This document shows, piece after piece, positions 21,637 through 34,500 of a DNA stretch of 64,000 bases (its first letter is position 1; each line of letters starts with the position of its first letter). The notes beneath the pieces are model-generated. The model ran no database searches. It worked only from the letters and a program-made list of their open reading frames with translations, and was not told the origin of the DNA. Origin of the DNA: Petrosia ficiformis (Eukaryota; Porifera; Demospongiae; Haplosclerida; Petrosiidae); contig OX345637.1 of NCBI GenBank assembly GCA_947044365.1, forward strand, positions 4,512,501-4,576,500. Reading direction: 5' to 3'. A program made the position numbers and the translations under genes.

Positions 21637-24600
21637 TATATAATTATATGTAATATAATTATTATAATAATTATAATTACATAATTATTAACCCACCAGA
21701 TTTTTCCTGTACATCTTTAAACTCTTTTCTCAAAGACATCTTATCAGTTAGAAGGCAAGAGGAGAACTAGAAAATCACGAGCAGAACCATGAGCAGAATT
21801 AAGATTTTACACTTGGTCACTTACTCACCACTAATGCGCATGCGCGTGTAAGATCAACATACCTCAGTCATTCCAATGAGTAACTTGGTAGCGTACATTG
21901 CCCAGTTGTACGCCCCGCACTTTCAGCGAATTAACACTGTGATAGGGCGTAGTTAGAGAGCAAAGCTGGAGCGCAGTTGCTACTACGGTTCGCTGGCGTT
22001 TTATTGCCCTATACTGTAATTATGCTGTAAACATTGAAGTGTTAATGCAATAATGATTGTATGATTTATATGATATAAATTATAACTTACACTAGTATTT
22101 CTGTAATCTACATGTATAAAAAATATTCACAAATTATCCACCACTAAGAAAAACAGTGGAAATAAGAATGATAAAAAAAAACGTTTTCGATAAAAATGAA
22201 AGAGATACGAAGGGATGTGAAAACCCAAAATGTATGTGAACAAGGCCGGGACTGTAGTAACACAGGAAGTTAATGTAGGACCCAAAATTAAACAAACTCT
22301 AAATCATATACAAAAATTGTATAAATGCATGTAGATAAACCAGTTATACAGGTTTCGACTGTAAGTACGGTTTGTTGTCTTTTGCTTTATAGAAGATACA
22401 TATGTAGAGTTATATGGAAGCGGTTTGTTTAATTTTGGGTCCTATATTAACCTCCTGTGTTACTGCTATCCCAACCTCGTTCGCATACTTTTTGGGTTTT
22501 GACATCCATACATCTGTCATTTTTATTGAAATGTTTTTTTGAAATACTTTTCTTGATTTACAAGTAACCTACCTTTGCTTGTGTTCTACTACTGTAAATC
22601 AAATACAATTAATAAGTGTATTCTAAACATGTACATGTCATATACATATATGTACATCTCTGTCATCTTTATTTTTCTGTATAGTTGAAACTTGTCGCTA
22701 TATGTGAAGATGGAATAATTCATATGTTCACTACTCTTACAAATACTCTTAACAACCACATGGAACCTGTTTTACCAATTTCAACTGTACAGTTTAGGTC
22801 ACAAAGTTCTTCTGAGGTAAAAACAATTAAATAATAATAATTAATAACCAATTTATACAGAATTTGCTAAGTTTAAATATGTAAAACATTCAAAGTGCGT
22901 TTGTTGGACCAAAGTTTCAAAGTGGACCTTTTCAAATGCTTACCTTTAATTACTGACACTATTCAGCCATTTTATACAAGAATCCAATATAATATGTTAT
23001 CTAAGAAGCACAACGATAGCTCTTTCTGGATACTAACCTTCATTGATCGAATAAAATGGCCGAATAATAGCAAACAATTGAACATACATGTACAGCAATC
23101 CTACATTGCCTACCATACATGTAGTATGCATGTGTTACGCATAGATATACTAAAGATGGCGAAGACCTCATCAATATTATCTTTGTTGTCACTGTGAGTA
23201 GCAGAGGTATGGGAACGCTTTCCCCATGACTTGGTCTCAAGGAATACCAGTAGGCACTGCATGAGTTTAGTATCAGACCACTTCAAACGTTCTCTCAAGT
23301 TCTCATCGAGACTGGTCAAGTCACACAAGGTATCCTGTTTTGATTTCTCTTGTGTTACTGTGGTGAAGTTCCTAAGTGAAGCAACCTGATACACTTTCTC
23401 ACTTCCTTCATCCTTGATCATCCGCTTCCTGAGGTATCCTCGAGTTGAACTCTGTCTTCATCTTTGATTGAACTGTCTTCTGTGAGTGCAGTTAGGTGGC
23501 TGATGTAAGCCCCATAACGATTGACCACACGCAGAAGTGCTCTATGCTTGTGGTTAATTCATCTCCAGCCCTGTGAATGAACAGGTATGTTGCCACCTTT
23601 GGGAAGCTCAAATACCTCCTTCAGATCTTCCACAATTTCTCCCAGTTCTCAAGTCATCTTCGGTGTCTTCTCGTAAAGGTAATTAATACAGGCGCAGCAA
23701 CATTTCTTCAACGTCTGTAAAAAGCTTGCTGGGGAGAGCACTTTTGCAGGCTAATTCTAGGTAATGGGCATAATACCAAGCCCACACAAACCAAGGATGA
23801 GCACTTTGTATTATACCTCTCATACCATTCTGCTGTGCTACATTCACTGATGTTCCATCTGTTCCCCCATCAACTAAGAGTTTCCTTCGGCTGCAAGTAG
23901 ATTGCTTTGGTCAAGGATGTCTGTTATACCTAGAGATGTGAGAGACCCTAACAGGCACGACACCAGTCCACTGGCATCAGCGTGTAATGGGAGTATAGCT
24001 TGTAGCTGGCTCATTGCTTGCTTTTGCTTGAGTAGTATGAAGGTGGAACATCGCTGCTCTGTGCTGATCGCTTGCAACATGATCCAACACGTTGCTGGTG
24101 GTTTGCTGATTTTCAGATCCAGTTATCTATGCTTGCAAGTAGTTCTTCATAGAACAACTCTTACTTTTGTACTCCCTGCAGCTGGAACACCACAGAAGAG
24201 CGATAAGGTTTGTCTCTGTCACACTTCACCCACGTCGATGACTGGTATTCCTGGTCAAAGGTTCGCTGCCATTTCTCGAAAGTAGATACAGTACTGGACA
24301 AAAAATAGTTCACATTTTTGGTTTGTAGTACAGTTGTAGTACAATACATACTGTACCGTATTTTAGTCGTCGTGTTTATACGTTATTATAGGCCGATAGC
24401 ATTTCTACAGTTGTAGCAGTCATTTATACAACGTTTCTACGTCGTTTATACATTGTTTATATGTCGCAGTCACATCGATTGAAATCAATCACGTGATTGT
24501 GGGTGTATGTTAAACACGTGATGATGACTCAGCAAAGATTAGTGTGAACTGTTAGGTCTTTCTTTGTCACTCAGTGATGGTTTACGGTAGTTATACGAAA

Positions 24601-27600
24601 CAACGGATTGTTAATGCTTTACCAAAATGGCTTTAAGCCACCAAAGATTGCTAAGATTCTGTCAGAGGAAGGATTACCTGGCAGTAGAGAAGAGATACAC
24701 AAGTTCCTTAGAAAATTCCAAGAAACAGGCTGCCTCAATCGACACCCGGGATCTGGCTGTCCTTCAAAGTTAACAGTAGAGATTCAAAGATTAGTTGAAG
24801 AGCAGATGAAGCAAGATGATGAAACAACAGCGTATCAACTCCATGCTCTACTTTTATCGAAAGGATATAGTCTTTCCCTCAGGTTAGTTTTACGGTGTAG
24901 AACATCTATGGGATGGACATTCAGAGGGAGTGCGTATTGTCAGCTAATTAGAGATGTTAACAAGAAGAAGAGATTTGACTGGGCAAAGATTTATATAGAT
25001 GATGATTTTGAAAATGTAATTTTTACAGAGGAATGTACAGTATAGCTAGAGTCTCACCGTCGATTTTGCTGTAGAAAACAAGGCGAGGCTCCTCGTCCTA
25101 AACCTAGACCTAAACATCCTCTTAAAGTACACGTGTGGGCAGGGATTAGCATGAGAGGAACTACAGGGATTTGTATATTCGACGGAATTATGAATAAGGA
25201 ACTGTATATCGCTATATTAAAGCAGACTCTGCTACCATTTGTGTCTTCTGTGTATCCAGATGGTCATCAAATGATGGCAGATAATGACCCTAAACATACC
25301 TCTAGAACTGCTACTACATTTTTAGAAGAAAATGGCATTCATTGGTGGCGTACTCCTGCCGAATCACCTGACCTCAACCCCATCGAGAATGTATGGCATG
25401 AACTGAAAGCTAGCTTTACAGCTAATTTTCCAATGACATTTTCCTTTCTTAAATTAGGATATTTTCTTACGACATCAATGGCAGGTGTAAGTTTGCTTGT
25501 AATTGTAGAAGATGGTAGAGATTCATTTTTATTTTTGGATCTTCTTCCTTGAATTGGTAAGCATTGTGGAGTGATAACTTGTGGTTGATTACAGTGAGTA
25601 GGAGGTAAACCCTGAGGTGAAGAATGATATGACATGGGCAACTTTGGTGGTCTGGTAATGTTATGCTGTGGCTGATAAGTATCTGATGACTCCATGTAAT
25701 AAGGTGATGGCAAAAAAATATCAGTGGGGATTACAGGATCAGGTAATGGTGGAGGATCTTGATATTTGTCATAACAGTTATCATCGACTTCAACAGTGTT
25801 GAATAGGTTACTAGATTGAAGTAAAGGAACCATGCAACTACATGTAGGCGGGGATTGCAATGTAGATTCAAAGGCTCTACTGTTAGGTGTTAGTGCATGG
25901 ACGTTTGTAGCTGTTGAGATAGGATAAATTAAGTATGATTTGATGTTGCAAACAAATTTTCCAAGTGTTCAATTCTTTTTAGTGCTCGTTCAGTTAAAGC
26001 TTCTTGTTTAGCAAGTCTGGTTTCCAATTCTTGGATTGTAACTTCTAATAACAGAGGATCTAAATATGGACAAAATAGTTAAACATTGGTATGTTCTCAA
26101 ACTGTAGGTACAAGTACCTGATTCTGATATATCATCATCACTCAGCAGGATATTATCATAACTTGAACATCTTTCTTCAATGTTTCCATCAGTTACATGT
26201 AGTTTATCTTCGTCATTGACATCTTTTTCCCGTGTTGCAACACCATTTAAGTTGTCTGTATCGACTGATTGTTTGTCCATGTGATCTGTAACAATAATTA
26301 TATATATATATATTATTATACAGGATTATTATAAAACAGAACATAGCCACACTTGATGACTTACCAACTTCAACAACAACACCATTGTAGACTTTCCCCC
26401 TTTCTTTAACACAACACAGAGAGCCTTGTTTGAGTTCTTTTATATTGTTAACGAGACTACTTTCCTTGACTACGCTTACAGATTCTTCATCAGGAAAATA
26501 TAACAGTAGCATCTTTGCTATATAGGAATAACAAACAGCTAGTAGTAAACTACCCTTGGAAGATATACAGGTGTATAAAACAAAGGACTCACCTTTCTGA
26601 GTACTTTTAATTATAGCTGTCAGTGCCATCTTCCTTCGTTGCAAAGTGTAAAGACTGAATTTGTGCGTAGTGACACACCTCCAAAACATGATTATTCTGT
26701 ATAAACGCAAAATCAGCGTTTTGTAAACATTAACACCTAATAATTTCACTAGCTGTTTAAATGGAGTTTTGACGGTAATTTCCCGTACTACATCTTGTAG
26801 CACTGCTGTACAACACAAAAAAAACACTGTACAGTAACTTGACGCTTAGCCTTCTTTGTTGCTGGTATATCACCACTTGAACTAGAGCTAACACTAGGAA
26901 ACAGCGGATGCCTCGATGACCGAGTAAAAGGATGTTTTTGGCAGGACATTTTGTCAGACTGCTATACAACGTGGATGGTCACATGATAATTACTTTCAGA
27001 TTTTGTCTGTTGACCGTCCGTTATATTAGTATCTGGAGGTCAACAGTTAAAACAAACTTTACAAAACCACCGTCTTCCACAATTGAAGGGGGTTATAAAT
27101 CATTTTAAGACTGTGACATCTGTGGACTGGGTGAAGGCTGGGCATTGAAAGCGATCGTTAGCACTGACCAGTTATGAAATTCCATGGTGATGGTGGTAGG
27201 TTGCATTTTTGAGATTTAAAAGGTTGTTTCACAGTGACACATGTCCAATAAGGTTGTGTACTGGAAGTCTCTTATGCTATTGTCTTCACAATTGAATGCT
27301 ATACAGTTGTTTTCTACTCAGTTGCTAACAAATGCAGCCCAAAAAAATTAGAGAAGCTCTCCGCTGTCTCTCTCTATGCATATAATATTATAATTATGTA
27401 GCTCTACCTTCATGTTATCTTGTTGTAGGTCTCTTTCTTAATGTCATATCTCTTCCATTCCTTCATTGAGATTCACACATGTGTTTTTTATAATTGTTAC
27501 ATGTGTATTTTTATTATGAAAGATAATATAAAAAGTATAATGCGTTTGACTCATTAGGTTAAGCTCGCTAACATTCGCAATAAATTTCATTTACAAGATT

Positions 27601-30600
27601 ATCAAGTATTTCTACAATCTGAGGAGAGGTACATGTACATGTATAGGTGGCATTATAGCCTACATTTAGAGCTTTAAAATATTCACAACTCAAGCTTTCA
27701 GGCTCAGCTAAGGTTTGTAAATGCGGGTAAATGGTTGTATGAGATATTTCTTGCTTATATCACCAGTATATACACTTACAGCACCTAACAGCAGGTTTTA
27801 TTTGGAGAGTAACAGTATCCGTAAATGCACAAAGAATCCCACCATTTGAAAGTTCTGCTTCATCTATAATTGCCCCTCAGTGCATGTTACAGCATGTTTC
27901 TTGATTTTGTCTTTTCTCAATGTAAAACAAGGTATAGAAGTCCATCCTTTCTCCATTTCTTGGGTCCCTTCCCACAGCTTACATAGCCTGTCCAGTCTAC
28001 CATCCTTCTCAAAGTACTCGAGCCACTTGTACTCATGTATCCAAGTTGAATCAAATCCACTTTTTCTGTGGTGGGCACTATCAGAAGATTCTCGACATTT
28101 ATGGTTCGTTGTATAGTTCACATTCAGATTCTCTATCGTCACACTCTTCACACTCATAATGGCTACTACTGGGAGTTGGATAGCCCTTTCAGCTACATAT
28201 ACAAGAAGAACCACTCTGACTCATAAGCTACTCATTCCTACATGAGGCTTTACTGCACATGCGTAATAAGAGTGCGGAGTGCAGTTTTAAAGGGGTACCC
28301 TGCCACTTATAAATGCTTTAGCTAAAACACTGTACACATGCAGGGTCTCCCTCAGGAATAGAAAGTCGAGTGGGATTGTGAAAAAAAAACTCACTCTGTT
28401 AGTGGTGTAATCTCCCCCAGAAACAGTTAGATACTTTTAGAGTGACAATGAACACATTCTTTACGTAAAGATACACAAGGCAACGTACATTTACTCCAAT
28501 AGTATTCTGATTGTACTTATCTATATACTTCTCTATACGTCTTAATTCAGTGTAATACACACAACATTCCTTACCTTCCTGTCAGTCTGAACTGACTCTA
28601 GCCAAGGGTATTCATTAAGCCATCCTTGTTTATAACCTAACAAATGCTTACTTCTATAACGGGAATCAAAAATTCTGTATCCTGACTTGATTCTTTTCCA
28701 CGCCTTCCACTGGTGCCAGCATACATGTAGATACTTGAATCAGAGTCAGTAGACACTGTTGCAATATTACCTTGTGCAGTAACTTTATTATTATTATTTT
28801 GATAAATTAATGAAACAAATTTTGGGAAGATAATGACCTGGGTTGTCTTCTCTCTTTTTTTTTTTTTGGGGGGGGGGGGGGGGTGGGGGGGGAGGGCTTT
28901 GGCTTCTCTGTGATTACATCCATGTACTGTTTATACTGTTATGATTTTGTGATCAAAAATGTTTAACAATTGTAACAGTGTTTTACTTTTGTCTTAAATT
29001 AAGGATATAGACAAGTGGCATAAACTTCATCTTTATTAGAATAGTCCCATACTCCTAGATCTTTGTTGCTTACTATGATACCAGTGCTCCAGAGAATGGT
29101 ACACTGTACTCTTTTAAAATTATTAATGATGGTTTTATTTAAACACTACAAGCTGCTGTAATGGGGGAGAAGTATTTATCTCATACACTCCATATTCCTA
29201 CCTTTGTCATGCCTTTATGTATACAAAATTGATGGTCAGTAATCAAACTCTACAATTTAATAGTTATTCCTATAATTAAATTTCATGTTTGTTAAGTAAT
29301 AACAAAGGTTCCGGCATCAATCTCTTTAAACAACAGACTCAAGTATCATATGTACTTCAATGGAATACCCTGCCACTGTCTACCAGCCTGTTATGAGCCT
29401 TCAGTAGTAGTAAATGGTAGCTAGTGGTTTATCACAAATATGAAGCAGCTGCTTTGATGGAGTTTGAAAAGCTTGAACTCAAATATAAGAGAAATACCAG
29501 GGCCTAATTAGCACTGGATGTACATGTACATGTACATGTAGGTAATATTAGTGTTAAATGCACTTTCAATGCCCGAAGAAGACAATGTCAAATTGGAAAT
29601 CCGGCTGATTCATGAACATCAGTTATTTATATTACTACATGTGTATAATTACGATATTCTGTTTTAAATGCCAGAAGAAGACCATGTCAAATTGGAAATC
29701 TGGCTGATTCATGAACATCAGTTATCATAATTACGATATTCTGTTTTCAATGCCAGAAGAGGACGGTCTCAAATTGGAAATCCGGCTGATTCACGAACAT
29801 CGGCATAATTATAACCTATTTGTATAATTATCATTAATTAATTATATGCAATATGTCTTGCAGTATTGATTTATGGATTCAGTCCACAATGGAACTTCAT
29901 TATACATGTGCCAAGAAATGGTGTATTTTGTTAACTCAAGGCTGTGCAGTAGCTGCAGAAGGAATCACTACTGAGATTTTCAATGCATTTATTGTAGTAT
30001 ATTTGTCCTGATACCTTTGAACATTTTCAGGATAATTATATTAGTGCAGAAGAGAGCTCTGAGGTGACAAAGGAAGATTCAGTATAATTTGGATATGAGG
30101 AATTTGTACTGATATTGAGTGTGTTCCCACATGCCAAACCAAGCCTACAGTGTACACTGTATTAGACGGCCAAACACATAGCGTAGGTCAGTGTTTTGAC
30201 AAGCTCATATGGTGCACCATTGGCCCAAAGAGCTTCTTATTTGGCACTGTTCTCATTTTGGGTCAGATGGCACAGTATGATTATATTGCATTAACTCTTA
30301 GTTAATTGGCTTGAAATGTATTCCCAATGGTGCACACACTAACCATTGTTGAGTCACTTTGGCCCAGGCTTTAAAAATTATTAAAAACTCTGGCATAGAT
30401 ATTTATGTTTACCTTTGGCACTTAAAAACACAGTGTGTTGAATGTTATAATCGTTTATCCAATTTAAAACTTCGAAGGAATAGTTATTTGTGAGAAATGA
30501 TTATGTGCGAGATATATGCATCATACCCAGTACTTGAAACAAATGTGAAGCAGTTATCTGTCAGGTTTTCCTTTTGTAAGAAAAGGTTTATCATGCCTAG

Positions 30601-31474
30601 TGTTTATAATGAATTACATTTAATATCACAGTATTACCAAACACACAACCCTAATTTCTAATACATAATATTATAGTAAATTTGTACTACACTGTAATGA
30701 TTTTATTTTTATTTGTTTTCAGGCATTGCCGATATTATCAGGTCACATGACTTCTTCAGGGGATGTACTATTAGCTCACTCATCATATATTAGACCTGTA
30801 TTTGAAACTATTGTAAGTATAATTGTTCTTTGAGTAGTGTTTGCAAATACTTAAATAAATGTTAGTATTGCTTGTCCCCACACCCTTCCTTTGTAGTAGG
30901 TTTGGTCTGGCTATATGAGACTAAGGAGAGAGTCAATATCTAGATTTCCCTTATTGTAACCAATTGAATACATGCCTTCTTGGGAAGTTGGGAGAATATA
31001 CATGTTCGTGTATAATAAGATATATTGAGAAAAAAGTATCCCTATAATTGCTTTGTGATGACTATGTATCAATCATGGCTGATGGCACTAGTGTCTCTAC
31101 CTTTCTGTGTACTCAAAAGCTGGAGCCTGAAGAAGTAAGTGTAGTCCAAGTACACAGATCTTTGATGAACTGACAAAGTACTCCTTCAAGGTTCGAAATG
31201 ATGACTTCCTCATGTCCGAAACTCAACAATTTATTATACTTACATGTACTTGCTAAAGATTCTTGCATACTTTTTATACTGTTTCTCTGCTATATACAAC
31301 AGTTATTAGCAGTTTTACATCCTATCTGGATCTTCCTGCTGGTATGTACATGTAGCTCAAATGTGTGTTCTTTTAAGAGCCACGCCCATTAATTGACAGA
31401 GCCCCCTGGAATGACACAATTTCCTTAACTACATACAACACATAGTCGCACAAGTGACACAAACATATAAATAT

Positions 31475-31505
<31 letters not shown>

Positions 31506-34500
31506 CATTAAACCCTGTGGAAAGCAATTATAGGGATGGCCCTACTGGCTATAAATATTGATTTAGCCCAGCCTTGTTTGGTAGTAATACATGTAGTACA
31601 ATGACAAATGATTGAATTGTTTTTCACACTGCTAGCTACTTGGAACATACATGTACGTACATGTATGTAAATTTAAATGGTTTTCTTATACCTTGATTAG
31701 CACACTGTGCTTCCTCCATTTTGAATGAGATACTGAATTGTCCATCATACACATGCATGTTTGTTCATGTATATATCTGACAAATATTGCTGTAAAAAAA
31801 TGTGATACAGTTATATATTATAAAATGTAAAGAAAATGGCTGTTTGGTTTGAGATGGTAACTTGAAAATCATGGCTATCCTGTTATGCAATGTACATGTA
31901 CATGTACATGTACATATAATTTAGCAAGTTTAGGAAAGCAAGCTCTGCTAAACTCCCACTCAAGTGTATCAATACACCCGAAAGCCAAAAGTATATACAT
32001 AATTTATTATGTAATACAGTGTATATAAATAAATATGGAAATCATTAATCACATGATAATTCTCTTTTGCTCATAGTCTTTTCACCAAGATAACAAGAGA
32101 GTATGTTTAGAAAGAATAGTTCCTAATGGTCTTATCCTCTCTAAGGAAGGAAAGAACTCTCTCACTGACAATATTAAGAAAGAACCTGTAGCAATAATGA
32201 GTGGTAATCCTCCACTGTCATTATGGAGGACAGGAAAAGGTGTACAGGAAATGGAGGATATTCCAATGACAGACAGACTACAGTCTTTGTCTATAAATGA
32301 AAAACTCATCAAATCTGAGGAGAAAGAGTGAGTAACATTACTAAAAAGGACTGTGGATAGGAAGAAAATAGTAATTTTGATCTAACACATATACATGTAC
32401 ATGTACCTGTAAATGCTCACTATAGCATAGTGCATACAGTTCATACATATATCTATGGTATGACTTTTTATTGAGGGCCACTATAAGTCATAATGTACAT
32501 GTAGTAGCCATAGTGTTGAAGGAATCAGATCAAATTTTCAAAGGGGAAACTTTCCGGGCCTGGAAAAACACTTTTGAATGGCAATGAAAAGCAGTATCCA
32601 TCTTCAAATTTTCCCATATAAATTACAAAATGTACATGGTGTCTATATTGAATTGCACACTACTTGTTACAGGCTTGTATCCCACAATGGTATGTACAAG
32701 CCATAGGTTTGCTTGTGCTACCTTTTTGCTGACTAAAGTTACTTGTGAATTCCCCACTCACAATGCAAAATAATTTGTGGGTATAATTATCATTAATGCA
32801 TGCATAACTGCATGCAGTATGTGACAAAAGAAGTTCACGTTTTGTTTTTGTAGAAAGACTATTGTACGACTCCATAGTGCAGTACATTAACTGTAAAATG
32901 CTGTATAAATATGAATATTAATTATTACGTCTGCACATTATTTAGCATATAAACATGAAATTAATTACATCCATAATTAATGTATTGCAACTCTGTCATA
33001 GTACAAGATACTTCTTCCAGAGATCTCCTATATAGGACATTACTTACAAATAGGTACTGCGTTTGAGACTAAGTCTAAACTTAGTATAAGTCAATCATGA
33101 TTGAGAAAGATGGTCAAGAGGGCATTGCACTTACAAGTTTGAAGGCTCGTCTCGCTCCTAATGAAACTTAGCTCAACTACCCTTGGATTCATCAAGTGTC
33201 TTTCTTTGCATTTATGCAGCCTATGTGTCAAAGTCGTGAATTGCTAGCTGCAAACGTATGGAAGCTAGCAAAAGCAACTTTATGTGGGCGTGTCAAGAAT
33301 CATTGATTCACTTACCACCAAAATGCTGAATCACAGTATTTGGTATGCGCATGCACAATAAAATTTATTATTCATAAATGGTAATTATCGTTTAAACGCA
33401 GTTTATACGCAATGGGTAGAGAACAATACAGTTACATGTAGTTTCGTTGTACAATCATTCTACAAAGACAAAAATCGAACTTTTTTTGTCACATACTGTA
33501 GTTTCTTTCATTGCATATACATGTACAGTTTATGTACTAGTCTCGTATTATGACAGTGCTACAGTAACTTTTTACTGAGGCCTACTGATACTGTAAACAT
33601 GATAAATCCCCTCCTCCCTCACTGAACTTCATAATCTAGAAATCTCATTCCTGCAGACACTAATTGTTATTATTATTCTGTTTCAGAGTCTCCCTACGTC
33701 CCACTGCAGAGAGTCTAAGTATTCTTGTTGTACAATCTGTACACAGTGGAGATAAATCTATGTTAGAACAAGTTTTGACTGAATGTAAAGATAGAGTTGT
33801 CAACTCTACAGTTAGGAATCTACCGCTTACTACTGTAGTACCGTTTTTGAAAACTGTGAGTTTTCATTGTTATGCGGTTTGGAAATGTTTATTATACTGT
33901 TGGTTATTGGCATTGTATAACTTGTTTTGTATTATTATACAGTTAGTTGATCTTCTTCAAACTCGTCCCTCAAGAGGACCAGAGCTCAGTATTTGGATAA
34001 GAGCGATACTCCTTTCTCATACTGCCTATCTTTTAACAGTGAGCTACACACCTAGAGCCTAGCAGAGCCCTGCTCCTGATTGTGGGCGTTTACCCCTCTC
34101 CTGAAGGAGCAAAAAGTGAGAGGGTGTTTCTGTTATGATGGCTAAGGCACACTATTAAATGTATGTACATGTGCAGGTACTCTAAATCTCTAATCTTGTA
34201 TTTTACACTTAACCAATAATATACATGTACATTATGATGTACATTATGATGTACATGTACATGTGCAGATACTATTAGCTCATAGTCATTATGATGGTAT
34301 AAATATGCAGTGTACATGTAGGTATTGTGTTTCCCACCAAGTGTTGTAAGTGTGTAATACAACATGTTTTAAGAGCAAAGCAGAAGCCATACCTTTAATT
34401 AATACAAGAGTGAGTGAATGGTACAGAAATGTTTCACTACTTTCCTAAACATTTTGTAACTACATACGTTTAGTTATAAGGTCTGTGCATATACAGTACA

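Larger units (their letters stand above)
19400..22018. mobile_element. Two-gene Tc1-like transposon with BEN-domain gene, copy 1
   Basis: The terminal inverted repeats are CAGTATAGGGCAATAAAAC on the left (19,402-19,420) and its perfect reverse complement on the right (21,998-22,016). TA lies outside each end, as expected for Tc1/mariner insertion. Weaker similarity continues inward (ACCGTA..AACTG.GCT). Between the ends are a plus-strand Tc1-like transposase (19,640-20,616) and a minus-strand, intron-containing BEN-domain gene (20,817-21,898), tail to tail. A long (AT)n run lies at 21,600-21,640. The whole unit sits in WDR43 intron 6. Both genes carry frameshifts, so this copy is probably no longer autonomous. 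Confidence 0.8.
24290..26949. mobile_element. Two-gene Tc1-like transposon with BEN-domain gene, copy 2 (internally deleted)
   Basis: The left terminus reads TACAGTACTGGACAAAAAAT, a Tc1-like end that interrupts the ZNF862-type pseudogene. A plus-strand transposase (24,577-25,411) is followed directly by a minus-strand BEN-domain gene (25,413-26,949). The two meet at 25,408-25,415 (AGCTAGCT). At that junction the transposase has lost about its last 60 residues and the BEN domain its second half. This is what a single internal deletion across a tail-to-tail pair would give. No matching right terminal repeat was found up to 28,340. Confidence 0.6.
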
